A stretch of DNA of 64,000 bases. Origin: Prevotella sp. Lineage in GTDB: Bacteria > Bacteroidota > Bacteroidia > Bacteroidales > Bacteroidaceae. The DNA lies in NCBI GenBank assembly GCA_017940545.1, contig JAGAYI010000002.1:1-64000 (forward strand), given 5' to 3'. How positions within the stretch are numbered: the stretch's first letter is position 1; every line of letters starts with the position of its first letter. Below are positions 26,868 to 34,629 of this stretch, piece by piece. A program made the position numbers and the translations under genes. The notes under the pieces are model-generated. The model searched no databases. It was not told the origin of the DNA and worked only from the letters and a program-made list of their open reading frames with translations.

Positions 26868-27785
26868 ATGCCTTTAAGACTACCCGACAAACTACCTGCC
26901 ATAGAACTGTTGAAGCAGGAAAACATCTTCGTGATGGACTATTCCCGTGCACACATGCAGGATATCCGTCCGCTGAAAATCGTTATTCTGAACCTCATGC
27001 CACTCAAGATAACGACCGAAACCGATCTTATACGTCTGCTGTCGAATACCCCTCTGCAGATAGAGGTCAGCTTTATGAAACTAAAGAGCCACACTCCCAA
27101 AAACACGCCTATCGAACACATGATGATGTTCTACCGCGACTTTGAACAAATCAAGAATGAGAAGTTCGACGGTATGATTATTACCGGAGCTCCCGTTGAG
27201 ACGCTCAACTATGAGGAAGTAAAATACTGGGACGAGATGAAGACCATCTTTTCATGGGCTCGTACCCATGTAACAAGCACCTTGTACATTTGCTGGGCAG
27301 CACAGGCCGGACTATACTATAACTACAACATACCGAAGTATGCCCTTCCCCAAAAAATGTTCGGCATTTTCCCTCAGCGGCCATTGCTTCCCCAACTCCC
27401 CATTTTCCGAGGCTTCGACGATGTCTTCAACATGCCTCACAGCCGGCATACGGAAATACACAGGGAGGACATTCTTTCCTGTCGCGACCTGACGCTGATT
27501 GCCGACTCCGAGGAAAGTGGCGTCTGCATTGTCATGGCCCGTGGCGGCCGTGAGTTCTTTATTACCGGCCACATGGAATACTCACCTGACACGCTTGACA
27601 AGGAGTATCGCCGCGACAAGGACATCCGCGACGATGTTCGTCTGCCCAAGAATTACTATTTTCATGACGACCCCTCACAAATGCCCATGGTGAGCTGGCG
27701 GGCACATGCAAACTTGTTCTATAGCAACTGGATTAACTATTACGTCTATCAGGAAACTCCCTACGACATTAACAAAATAGAATAA
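26868..27785 (+). CDS. metA: Homoserine O-acetyltransferase (MetA type)
   Basis: 305 residues, full length. Activates homoserine for methionine synthesis. Catalytic Cys142 (ICWAAQAG), His235 and Glu237 (GHMEY) fall at the family's standard positions. Residue 111 is Glu (TGAPVETL); in this family Glu111 goes with acetyl-CoA and Gly111, as in E. coli, with succinyl-CoA, so acetyl-homoserine is the expected product even though annotation pipelines usually write succinyltransferase. No methionine riboswitch is seen in the 18-base gap upstream. Confidence 0.93.
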   Translation: MPLRLPDKLPAIELLKQENIFVMDYSRAHMQDIRPLKIVILNLMPLKITTETDLIRLLSNTPLQIEVSFMKLKSHTPKNTPIEHMMMFYRDFEQIKNEKFDGMIITGAPVETLNYEEVKYWDEMKTIFSWARTHVTSTLYICWAAQAGLYYNYNIPKYALPQKMFGIFPQRPLLPQLPIFRGFDDVFNMPHSRHTEIHREDILSCRDLTLIADSEESGVCIVMARGGREFFITGHMEYSPDTLDKEYRRDKDIRDDVRLPKNYYFHDDPSQMPMVSWRAHANLFYSNWINYYVYQETPYDINKIE

Positions 27786-27788
27786 TAC

Positions 27789-29633
27789 ATGCAGAAACTC
27801 GAGCTCCTTGCACCTGCAAAGAATTTAGAATGTGGCATCGCAGCCATTGACCACGGTGCCGATGCCGTATATATCGGCCCCGAACGCTTTGGAGCACGTG
27901 TCGCTGCAGGTAACCCCATTGAGGACATTCGCCAACTGTGCGATTATGCTCATCAGTATCGCGCAAGGGTCTATGCTACTGTCAACACCATTATCTATGA
28001 CGATGAGCTCTCTGACACTGAAGAGCTGCTATGGCAACTCTACCAAGCGGGCATTGATGCCATCCTGGTTCAGGACATGGGACTGTTGCGCATGAAGCTG
28101 CCCCCCATAGCGCTGCATGCCTCCACACAAACCGACAACCGTACGGCCGACAAAGTGCACTGGCTACAAGAGTTAGGCTTTCAGCGGGTTGTTCTGGCCC
28201 GTGAACTGTCGGTCTCTGAAATTGCCGACATTCACCGCCAGGTTCCCGACATGCCCCTTGAGGTGTTTGTTCATGGTGCCTTGTGCGTCAGCTATTCAGG
28301 ACAGTGTTACGCCTCACAGCATTGTTTTGCACGTTCCGCCAACCGAGGAGCCTGCGCTCAAGTCTGCCGCATGGAGTTCGACCTGACAGATGACAACGGG
28401 AACATCATTGAACACAACCGGCACCTGCTGTCGCTGAAAGACCTGAACCTCAGCGAACACCTTGAAGAATTAGCTGCTGCCGGTGCCACGTCGTTTAAGA
28501 TAGAAGGACGTCTGAAGGATATTACTTATGTCAAGAATGTGACCGCAGCTTACAGCGACAAGCTCAATGAGCTTATCGGCCGACATCCTGACAAGTACCA
28601 ACGGGCTTCACTTGGGCATTGCACCTACTCATTCAGGCCCAACCTGAAGAAAACATTTAACCGTGGGTTCACCACTTATTTCCTGCATGGCCGTCAACCA
28701 GACATTTACTCGCCTGACACCCCCAAAGCCATGGGTGAGTTTGTTGGTACGGTCAAGGAACTCCGCGGCAAGTATTTCACGGTGGCCGGCACAGCACGCT
28801 TTGCCAACGGCGACGGTCTTTGCTACCTATATTTAAATAATCATGTACGCACGCTTAAAGGGTTTAGGGTCAACCGAGCTGAAGGCAACCGTCTTTTTCC
28901 GCAACAAATGCCAGATGATTTACGGCCTGGCATGTCTCTTTACCGTAATAACGACACAGAATTTGAGCGCCAATTGTCACGGCCAAGCAGTGAACGGAAA
29001 ATTCCCATCATGCTGCACTTTGATGTCTTACGCGACGATGGTACTGAAGAAGGGTTTACCCTACGCGTCACAGACACTACCAACACGCTGAACGGCAGCT
29101 TTACGTTCCACCTGTCTCACCAGTTAGCCCGGACATCGCAGCGCGAGAATATCATTCGTGAGTTGAGCAAACTGGGCGGTACGCCCTTTACCTGCACAGC
29201 GTTCAACATGGCCGCTGATTTCCCTTACTTTATTCCTAACAGCCATCTTGCAGAAATGCGCCGTACTATGGTTACCCACCTCTTGAAGTCCGGAACTACG
29301 TGCAACGCGCCCTTTACCATACAGCATGAGGCAGCACGCATTCCCGCACCAAGCTACCAGCAGCACTACCTATACAACATTGCCAACCAACAGGCAGCAG
29401 CGTTCTATCACGAAACCGAGCCTACAGCCTACGAGCTGAAAGGCGGAAAAGCAGCATTGCTCATGCAGTGCCGACACTGTCTGCGCTATTCGTTGGGCTA
29501 TTGCACACGCCGTGGCGGCAAAAAACCATCATGGCATGAGCCGCTGTCACTACAACTGAGCAACGGACGGAAATTTCTTCTTGAATTTGACTGCAAAAAC
29601 TGTCAGATGAATATATATGCCAAACAACCATGA
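27789..29633 (+). CDS. U32 family peptidase (RlhA-like)
   Basis: 614 residues. The N-terminal LELLAPAKNLECGIAAIDHGADAVYIG, VHGALCVSYSGQCYASQHCFARSANRGACAQVCR (Cys cluster ~170-195) and FKIEGRLKD segments define the U32 family; the extra C-terminal region fits the longer subgroup with a DUF3656-like domain, to which E. coli RlhA (23S rRNA C2501 hydroxylation) belongs. So an RNA-modification role is more likely than proteolysis. A second Cys set near the C-terminus (CRHC, CKNC) could bind metal. It begins 3 bases after metA and overlaps the next start by four bases. Confidence 0.85.
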   Translation: MQKLELLAPAKNLECGIAAIDHGADAVYIGPERFGARVAAGNPIEDIRQLCDYAHQYRARVYATVNTIIYDDELSDTEELLWQLYQAGIDAILVQDMGLLRMKLPPIALHASTQTDNRTADKVHWLQELGFQRVVLARELSVSEIADIHRQVPDMPLEVFVHGALCVSYSGQCYASQHCFARSANRGACAQVCRMEFDLTDDNGNIIEHNRHLLSLKDLNLSEHLEELAAAGATSFKIEGRLKDITYVKNVTAAYSDKLNELIGRHPDKYQRASLGHCTYSFRPNLKKTFNRGFTTYFLHGRQPDIYSPDTPKAMGEFVGTVKELRGKYFTVAGTARFANGDGLCYLYLNNHVRTLKGFRVNRAEGNRLFPQQMPDDLRPGMSLYRNNDTEFERQLSRPSSERKIPIMLHFDVLRDDGTEEGFTLRVTDTTNTLNGSFTFHLSHQLARTSQRENIIRELSKLGGTPFTCTAFNMAADFPYFIPNSHLAEMRRTMVTHLLKSGTTCNAPFTIQHEAARIPAPSYQQHYLYNIANQQAAAFYHETEPTAYELKGGKAALLMQCRHCLRYSLGYCTRRGGKKPSWHEPLSLQLSNGRKFLLEFDCKNCQMNIYAKQP

Positions 29634-30583
29634 GGAAAATATTATCTTGCATCGCACTATGCATGACGCTGACAGCCTGCTATCATCACGGCCAGCAAAC
29701 ACCTGACGCATGGGACCTGACCGAAGAGCAGCTTGACAGCATCTCATTCTTCACCACGCACCACTACACACAGGGCTACAACTTTGTGGTCAGTGCCGAC
29801 ACGCTGATGCTGATTACGGACGAGAGCGATTCTGTGAAAGTCATCAAGGACGACCACCTGGTGGTGGCAGACATCTCCGTACAGCCTCAGGACAGCATCG
29901 ACTCCGTATGGGTGAAGGTAGCCCGCGACCAGCTCACACAGGGATGGGTCAGGGAGAGTGAAATGCTGAAAAGCGTGTCGCCCGACGACCCCATATCTCA
30001 GTTCATTGACTTTTTCTCCAACAGTCACCTGCTCATCTTCCTGGCCTTTCTGGTGGTGGTGGGTGCTGCCTACGGGCTGTTCCGTCTGAGTCGCCGTAAC
30101 GCCTACATCGTGCACTTCCGCGACATCGCGTCCTTCTACCCCACCCTGCTATGTCTGCTTGTTGCGTCATCAGCCACGCTCTATGCCTCCATCCAGATGT
30201 TCGGCCCCGAGACGTGGCGCCACTTCTACTACCACCCCTCGCTCAACCCCTTTGCCCTGCCCCCGGTGCTGGGCTTGTTTCTCACCTCTGTATGGGCCAT
30301 CGTCGTGGCAGGTGTCGCCGTGCTGATTGACCTTTACCGAAGGCTGCCGCTGGGCGACGCCATTCTCTACCTGGCCGGACTGGCAGCCGTCTGTGCTGTC
30401 AACTATGTGGTGTTCAGCCTCACCACGCTCTGGTATATTGGCTACCCGCTTCTGCTCATCTACGTGGCATGGGCTTTGTGGCGTTGCGCCCGCACCGGCC
30501 GCGAGCATTACCTCTGCGGGAACTGCGGCAGGCCGTTAACGTCGAAAGGCATCTGCCCGCATTGTGGGGCTCTCAATGAATAA
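29630..30583 (+). CDS. Membrane lipoprotein with C-terminal zinc ribbon
   Basis: 317 residues. A lipobox-like start (MRKILSCIALCMTLTACYHH, Cys17) is followed by a soluble domain with SH3-like strands (TLMLITDESDSVKVIKDD, ~55-115), one helix near 133-152, then three or four helices (~165-285), and a C-terminal zinc ribbon CGNCGRPLTSKGICPHCG. Known to me only as an uncharacterised Bacteroidales family. ATGA overlap with the U32 gene indicates coupling. Confidence 0.6.
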   Translation: MRKILSCIALCMTLTACYHHGQQTPDAWDLTEEQLDSISFFTTHHYTQGYNFVVSADTLMLITDESDSVKVIKDDHLVVADISVQPQDSIDSVWVKVARDQLTQGWVRESEMLKSVSPDDPISQFIDFFSNSHLLIFLAFLVVVGAAYGLFRLSRRNAYIVHFRDIASFYPTLLCLLVASSATLYASIQMFGPETWRHFYYHPSLNPFALPPVLGLFLTSVWAIVVAGVAVLIDLYRRLPLGDAILYLAGLAAVCAVNYVVFSLTTLWYIGYPLLLIYVAWALWRCARTGREHYLCGNCGRPLTSKGICPHCGALNE

Positions 30584-30614
30584 GAAGAACAATAAAACTA
30601 CAGAAACAGAATAT

Positions 30615-32771
30615 ATGATCAAGACTTTCAGCCGGCTCATTGCCACCGAACTACACCTCAACGAACATGCCGTTGAGAACACGCTCAAACTTCTGGACGA
30701 GGGGTGCACGATTCCCTTCATATCACGCTACCGCAAGGAACGTACCGGTGGACTTGACGAAGTGCAGATAACCACTATAAGCGACCGCGCAGAAAGACTT
30801 CGTGAAATTGCCAAGCGCAAGGAAACCGTCGTAAAGACCATTGCCGAGCAGGGAAAGATGACCCCCGGGTTGCAGCAGCGCATCGACGACTGTTGGGACA
30901 GCACCACGCTCGAAGACATCTATCTGCCGTATAAGCCCCGTCGCCGCACCCGTGCACAGGTGGCACGCGAACAAGGACTGGAGCCGCTGGCACAACTGCT
31001 CTTACTGCAGCGTGAGCCTCAGCCAAAGGCAGCGGCCCAACGCTTTGTGCGCGGTGAGGTCAGCAGCGCGGAAGCCGCCCTGAGTGGTGCCAAAGACATC
31101 ATAGCCGAACAGGTTAGTGAAGAGGAACGCAGCCGCAATCAGGTAAGAGCAGCTTTTCGTCGCGAGGCTTTCATCGTGTCCAAAGTAGTAAAGAGCAAGA
31201 AAGATACTGACGAAGCAGCCAAGTATTCCGACTATTTTGACTGGGAAGAACCTTTGAAGCGTTGCTCTTCCCACCGTCTGCTTGCCATGCGCCGAGGCGA
31301 GGCCGAAGGCATCCTTCGAGTGAGCATCACCATCGACGAAGCCGATGCCATTTCCCGGCTTCAGAAGAATTACGTTCGTGGCAATGGTGCCTGCCAGCGT
31401 CTGGTAGCCGAAGCCGTAGCAGATGGCTACAAGCGGTTGCTTTATCCTTCCATAGAGACGGAATTCTCCAATATAAGCAAGGAAAAGGCCGACGAAGAAG
31501 CCATCAACGTGTTTTCCCAAAACCTGCGTCAGCTGCTGCTGTCGGCTCCGTTAGGACAAAAGCGCGTCATGGGCATTGACCCGGGGTTCCGTACCGGCTG
31601 TAAGGTAGTGTGTTTAGATGCTCAGGGCCTGCTGTTGCATCAGGAGGCCATATTCCCCCACCCACCCGTCAACCACCGCATGCAGGCCACAGTTCACCTT
31701 CAACAAATGATTCGCGATTACCAGATTGAGGCCATAGCCATAGGCAACGGTACCGCCAGTCGCGAGACAAAGTCGTTTGTTGACGATGTTCTTTCTGAGT
31801 ATGCAGAGAAGAAACCACAAGTCTTTACCGTCAGTGAAGACGGTGCCTCCGTATATTCCGCATCGGCCACAGCCCGCGAGGAATTTCCCGACGAGGATGT
31901 CACCGTGCGTGGTGCCATTTCCATTGGCCGCCGGCTCATGGACCCGCTGGCAGAGTTGGTGAAGATTGACCCCAAGAGCATTGGCGTAGGCCAGTACCAG
32001 CACGATGTTGACCAAACCAAACTGAAGCACTCGCTCGACCAAACCGTTGAGAGTTGTGTCAACATGGTGGGGGTCAACCTCAATACGGCCTCGCAGCACC
32101 TGCTGATGTATGTCAGCGGACTCGGTCCTGCACTCGCCAAAAACATCGTGGACTACAGGAAGGAGCATGGAGCCTTCACCAGTCGGGCCCAACTCAAGAA
32201 AGTACCACGCCTTGGCCCCGCTGCCTTTCAGCAGTGTGCCGGTTTCCTCCGCATTCCTGATGCCAGGAATCCGCTTGACAACAGTGCCGTACACCCCGAG
32301 AGCTACAGCGTGGTAGAACAGATGGCCAAAGACTCCCGCTGTACGGTTGCCGACCTCATCGGCCAAAAGGAGAAGCGCTCTGAAATCAATCTTCAGCATT
32401 ATGTCTCAGAAAGCATCGGACTGCCAACGCTGACCGACATCATGCAAGAATTGGAGAAGCCTGGCCGTGACCCACGTGAACAGATTGAGGCTTTCGAATT
32501 CGACAGCAGCGTACAGACCATTGACGACCTGCACGAAGGCATGGAGCTGCCAGGCATCGTGACAAACATTACGAACTTCGGTGCCTTTGTCGATGTAGGC
32601 GTCCATCAGGACGGACTCGTCCATGTGTCACAGCTGGCCGACCGCTTTGTCAGCGACCCCACGCAAGTCGTACGTCTCCACCAGCACGTTCGCGTCCGGG
32701 TCATCGACGTCGATTTGCGTCGCAAGCGCATTTCGCTCAGCATGAAGGGGATAAACAAAGTATCATCATGA
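30615..32771 (+). CDS. tex: Tex-family RNA-binding transcription accessory protein
   Basis: 718 residues from ATG at 30615; in-frame GTG (30564) and ATG (30576) codons lie upstream, but the family N-terminus (IKTFSRLIATELHLNEHAVENTLKLLDEGCTIPFISRYRKERTGGLDE) begins here. Domains: Tex N-terminal helices, YqgF-like core (GIDPGFRTGCKVV), helix-hairpin-helix pair (LLMYVSGLGPALAKNIVDYR) and a C-terminal S1 domain (GIVTNITNFGAFVDVGVHQDGLVHVSQL). Tex binds nucleic acids during transcription. A bidirectional terminator follows. Confidence 0.95.
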   Translation: MIKTFSRLIATELHLNEHAVENTLKLLDEGCTIPFISRYRKERTGGLDEVQITTISDRAERLREIAKRKETVVKTIAEQGKMTPGLQQRIDDCWDSTTLEDIYLPYKPRRRTRAQVAREQGLEPLAQLLLLQREPQPKAAAQRFVRGEVSSAEAALSGAKDIIAEQVSEEERSRNQVRAAFRREAFIVSKVVKSKKDTDEAAKYSDYFDWEEPLKRCSSHRLLAMRRGEAEGILRVSITIDEADAISRLQKNYVRGNGACQRLVAEAVADGYKRLLYPSIETEFSNISKEKADEEAINVFSQNLRQLLLSAPLGQKRVMGIDPGFRTGCKVVCLDAQGLLLHQEAIFPHPPVNHRMQATVHLQQMIRDYQIEAIAIGNGTASRETKSFVDDVLSEYAEKKPQVFTVSEDGASVYSASATAREEFPDEDVTVRGAISIGRRLMDPLAELVKIDPKSIGVGQYQHDVDQTKLKHSLDQTVESCVNMVGVNLNTASQHLLMYVSGLGPALAKNIVDYRKEHGAFTSRAQLKKVPRLGPAAFQQCAGFLRIPDARNPLDNSAVHPESYSVVEQMAKDSRCTVADLIGQKEKRSEINLQHYVSESIGLPTLTDIMQELEKPGRDPREQIEAFEFDSSVQTIDDLHEGMELPGIVTNITNFGAFVDVGVHQDGLVHVSQLADRFVSDPTQVVRLHQHVRVRVIDVDLRRKRISLSMKGINKVSS

Positions 32772-32773
32772 CA

Positions 32774-32813
32774 AAAAAAAGTCGCAACCCTAAAAAGAGT
32801 CGCGACTTTTTTT
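32774..32813. terminator. Bidirectional terminator between tex and rplT
   Basis: A 12-bp stem AAAAAAAGTCGC/GCGACTTTTTTT (32774-32785 with 32802-32813) gives a U tract on both strands between converging genes. Confidence 0.9.
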
Positions 32814-32842
32814 CTTTCTACACTCCGTGCAGAAGATTTTTT

Positions 32843-33187
32843 TTACTTCACCTTCTCAACGATAGCCTTGAAAGCCTCAGGGTTGTTGACAGCTAAGTCA
32901 GCAAGCACCTTGCGGTTAATCTCGATACCAGCCTTGTTCAAGCCACCCATCAGGGCAGAATAGCTGATACCCTGCATGCGTGCAGCAGCGTTGATACGCT
33001 GAATCCACAGGGCGCGGAAGGTGCGTTTCTTGTTCTTACGGTCACGATAAGCGTAGGTAAGACCTTTCTCCCAAGTGTTCTTGGCTACTGTCCAAACATT
33101 CTTACGGGCACCGAAGTAGCCGCGAGTAAGTTTCAGAATTCTCTTTCTTTTTGCTCTTGAAGCAACATGATTAACTGATCTTGGCAT
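32843..33187 (-). CDS. rplT: 50S ribosomal protein L20
   Basis: 114 residues, usual length. [37 protein letters not shown], then [39 protein letters not shown], is unmistakable L20. Binds 23S rRNA early in 50S assembly. Last gene of infC-rpmI-rplT. Confidence 0.98.
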   Translation of the reverse strand: MPRSVNHVASRAKRKRILKLTRGYFGARKNVWTVAKNTWEKGLTYAYRDRKNKKRTFRALWIQRINAAARMQGISYSALMGGLNKAGIEINRKVLADLAVNNPEAFKAIVEKVK

Positions 33188-33223
33188 AGTTTTCTTTTAC
33201 TTTAAATGTTTGACAATAGGTTT

Positions 33224-33421
33224 TTAACGGAGACACAACAGGTCGCGAACCTGCTTCATGTTTGAAACATCAACAATGGTAGAGCCTACCAAATTACGTT
33301 TCTGCTTCTTGGTTTTCTTCGTAAGAATGTGGCTGTGGTAAGCGTGGTGTCTCTTAATCTTACCCGTACCGGTGAACGAAAATCTTTTCTTTGCACCGGA
33401 ATTTGTCTTAACTTTTGGCAT
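33224..33421 (-). CDS. rpmI: 50S ribosomal protein L35
   Basis: 65 residues from ATG at 33419-33421 ([24 protein letters not shown]); an open stretch upstream is not part of the protein. Typical basic L35 with [20 protein letters not shown]. Between infC and rplT. Confidence 0.97.
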   Translation of the reverse strand: MPKVKTNSGAKKRFSFTGTGKIKRHHAYHSHILTKKTKKQKRNLVGSTIVDVSNMKQVRDLLCLR

Positions 33422-33507
33422 TGTTTTTAATTTTAAATGTTTAATATTTAATTTAAATATCCGATGGCAACGCATATACCGGGCGTTACGCACCTGTTTT
33501 CTTTTCT

Positions 33508-34200
33508 TCAATCCTCCTCACTCTTCGTAAGCTTCTCAAGAGCCTCGGCGCTGATTTTCGCGTTGGCAAGCAGTCCGCCATTGGCAGGCTTCTCCGCCTC
33601 CTCCATCATGCGTCCGGCCTCCTTGGCCTCTGCCTCGCGGCGCTCGTTGTCGCGCTTCTGCTGGCTCTTCTTGGCCACACCGGCCTTCTTCGGAGCTAAG
33701 TAGAGAAACATCTTCTTGCCCTCTAAGCTCGGCATCGACTCTACCTTGCCAAACTCCTCCAGGTCGTTGGCAAAACGCAGCAGCAGCACCTCGCCCTGCT
33801 CCTTGAACAGAATGCTTCGCCCACGGAAGAATACGTACGCACGCACCTTGTTGCCTTCCTCCAGAAACTCCTTGGCGTGCTTCAACTTGAACTGGTAGTC
33901 GTGTTCGTCGGTCTGAGGCCCGAAACGAATCTCCTTCACTTCCACCTTCACCTGCTTCGCCTTCATTTCCTTCTGGCGCCTCTTCTGCTGGTAGAGGAAC
34001 TTGCTGTAGTCAATCAAGCGACAAACAGGCGGCTGCGCGTTAGGCGAAATCTCTACGAGGTCAACACCCTGTTCACGAGCCATATCCAAAGCCTGACGAG
34101 TTGGCACCACGGTGCTGCCACCCTCCCCTACAATGCGTACCTCACGAACGCGTATCTGCTCGTTCACGCGGTACTGATTTTTCATGTTGTCGCTTTTCAT
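33508..34200 (-). CDS. infC: Translation initiation factor IF-3
   Basis: 230 residues from ATG at 34198-34200; a second ATG five codons on is possible. N-terminal domain [20 protein letters not shown], linker [41 protein letters not shown] and C-terminal RNA-binding domain are intact. A Bacteroidota-style Ala/Glu-rich tail (~45 residues) follows. IF-3 keeps the 30S subunit free and checks the start codon. thrS, often next to infC in bacteria, is 23 kb away here. Confidence 0.97.
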   Translation of the reverse strand: MKSDNMKNQYRVNEQIRVREVRIVGEGGSTVVPTRQALDMAREQGVDLVEISPNAQPPVCRLIDYSKFLYQQKRRQKEMKAKQVKVEVKEIRFGPQTDEHDYQFKLKHAKEFLEEGNKVRAYVFFRGRSILFKEQGEVLLLRFANDLEEFGKVESMPSLEGKKMFLYLAPKKAGVAKKSQQKRDNERREAEAKEAGRMMEEAEKPANGGLLANAKISAEALEKLTKSEED

Positions 34201-34238
34201 CAACTGTTTTTTTGTTCAATTTTTCTTTTAAGCGGCTG

Positions 34239-34269
34239 CAAAGGTACGACAAATCAGCGAATTAACAAA
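34239..34269 (-). promoter_or_regulatory. infC operon promoter
   Basis: Minus strand: TTTG (34266-34269), 19 bases, TACCTTTG (34239-34246); full consensus, 39 bases upstream of the infC ATG. Confidence 0.85.
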
Positions 34270-34353
34270 ATATTTTCAGGAAAATTCTTTTCCTTCTCGC
34301 TAACTTTTTTCAACTTTTTCCTGAAAATTGCCGCTGACAGCAACATTGGAAAC

Positions 34354-34485
34354 GCCGTTTGGACCGTCCGTAAATGCCGTTTGGACACTGTGAAAGTGCC
34401 GTTTGGACACTGTGAAAGTGCCGTTTAGACAGCGTGAAAGTGCCGTTTAGACAGCGTGAAAGTGCCGTTTTCAATGGGTGTAGGC
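34354..34485. repeat. 22-bp tandem array, six units
   Basis: Units start at 34354, 34376, 34398, 34420, 34442 and 34464, each beginning GCCGTTT. Two inner units are identical (34376, 34398), the next two are identical to each other and differ from the first pair at a few sites, and the outer units are degenerate. No spacers, so not CRISPR. The AAAGTGCCGTTT core resembles AAAGTACCGTTT in the post-uvrB repeat. Confidence 0.92.
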
Positions 34486-34528
34486 GGCACTTGAATTTGT
34501 CCTTGTTTTGTCTGGCTGTTTTTCGTTC

Positions 34529-34567
34529 GTCGTCGGTGCCGCTATATATATAGGCGGCACCGACGAC
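34529..34567. repeat. Perfect 14-bp hairpin downstream of asnB
   Basis: Arms 34529-34542 and 34554-34567 (GTCGTCGGTGCCGC and its complement) flank a TATATATATAG loop. It lies 63 bases beyond the asnB stop. Neither strand has a T run right after it, so it may stabilise mRNA ends rather than act as a simple intrinsic terminator. Confidence 0.75.
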
Positions 34568-34629
34568 AAACAAAAAACTATACGCCTGACGGCGGAAATC
34601 ACCAGAAGATGATTTTACTCTTTTCTGCC

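Larger units (their letters stand above)
34204..34629. other. 426-base gap between infC and asnB
   Basis: Upstream of infC and downstream of asnB. It contains the infC promoter, a six-unit 22-bp tandem array (34354-34485) and a long perfect hairpin (34529-34567). No open frame with coding character was found. Confidence 0.7.

Noticed and set aside
26868..27785. MetA as homoserine O-succinyltransferase
   Set aside because: Glu at position 111 points to acetyl-CoA; Gly would be expected for the succinyl enzyme.
34354..34485. CRISPR array
   Set aside because: Units are contiguous with a 22-base period and have no unique spacers; no cas gene is in the window.
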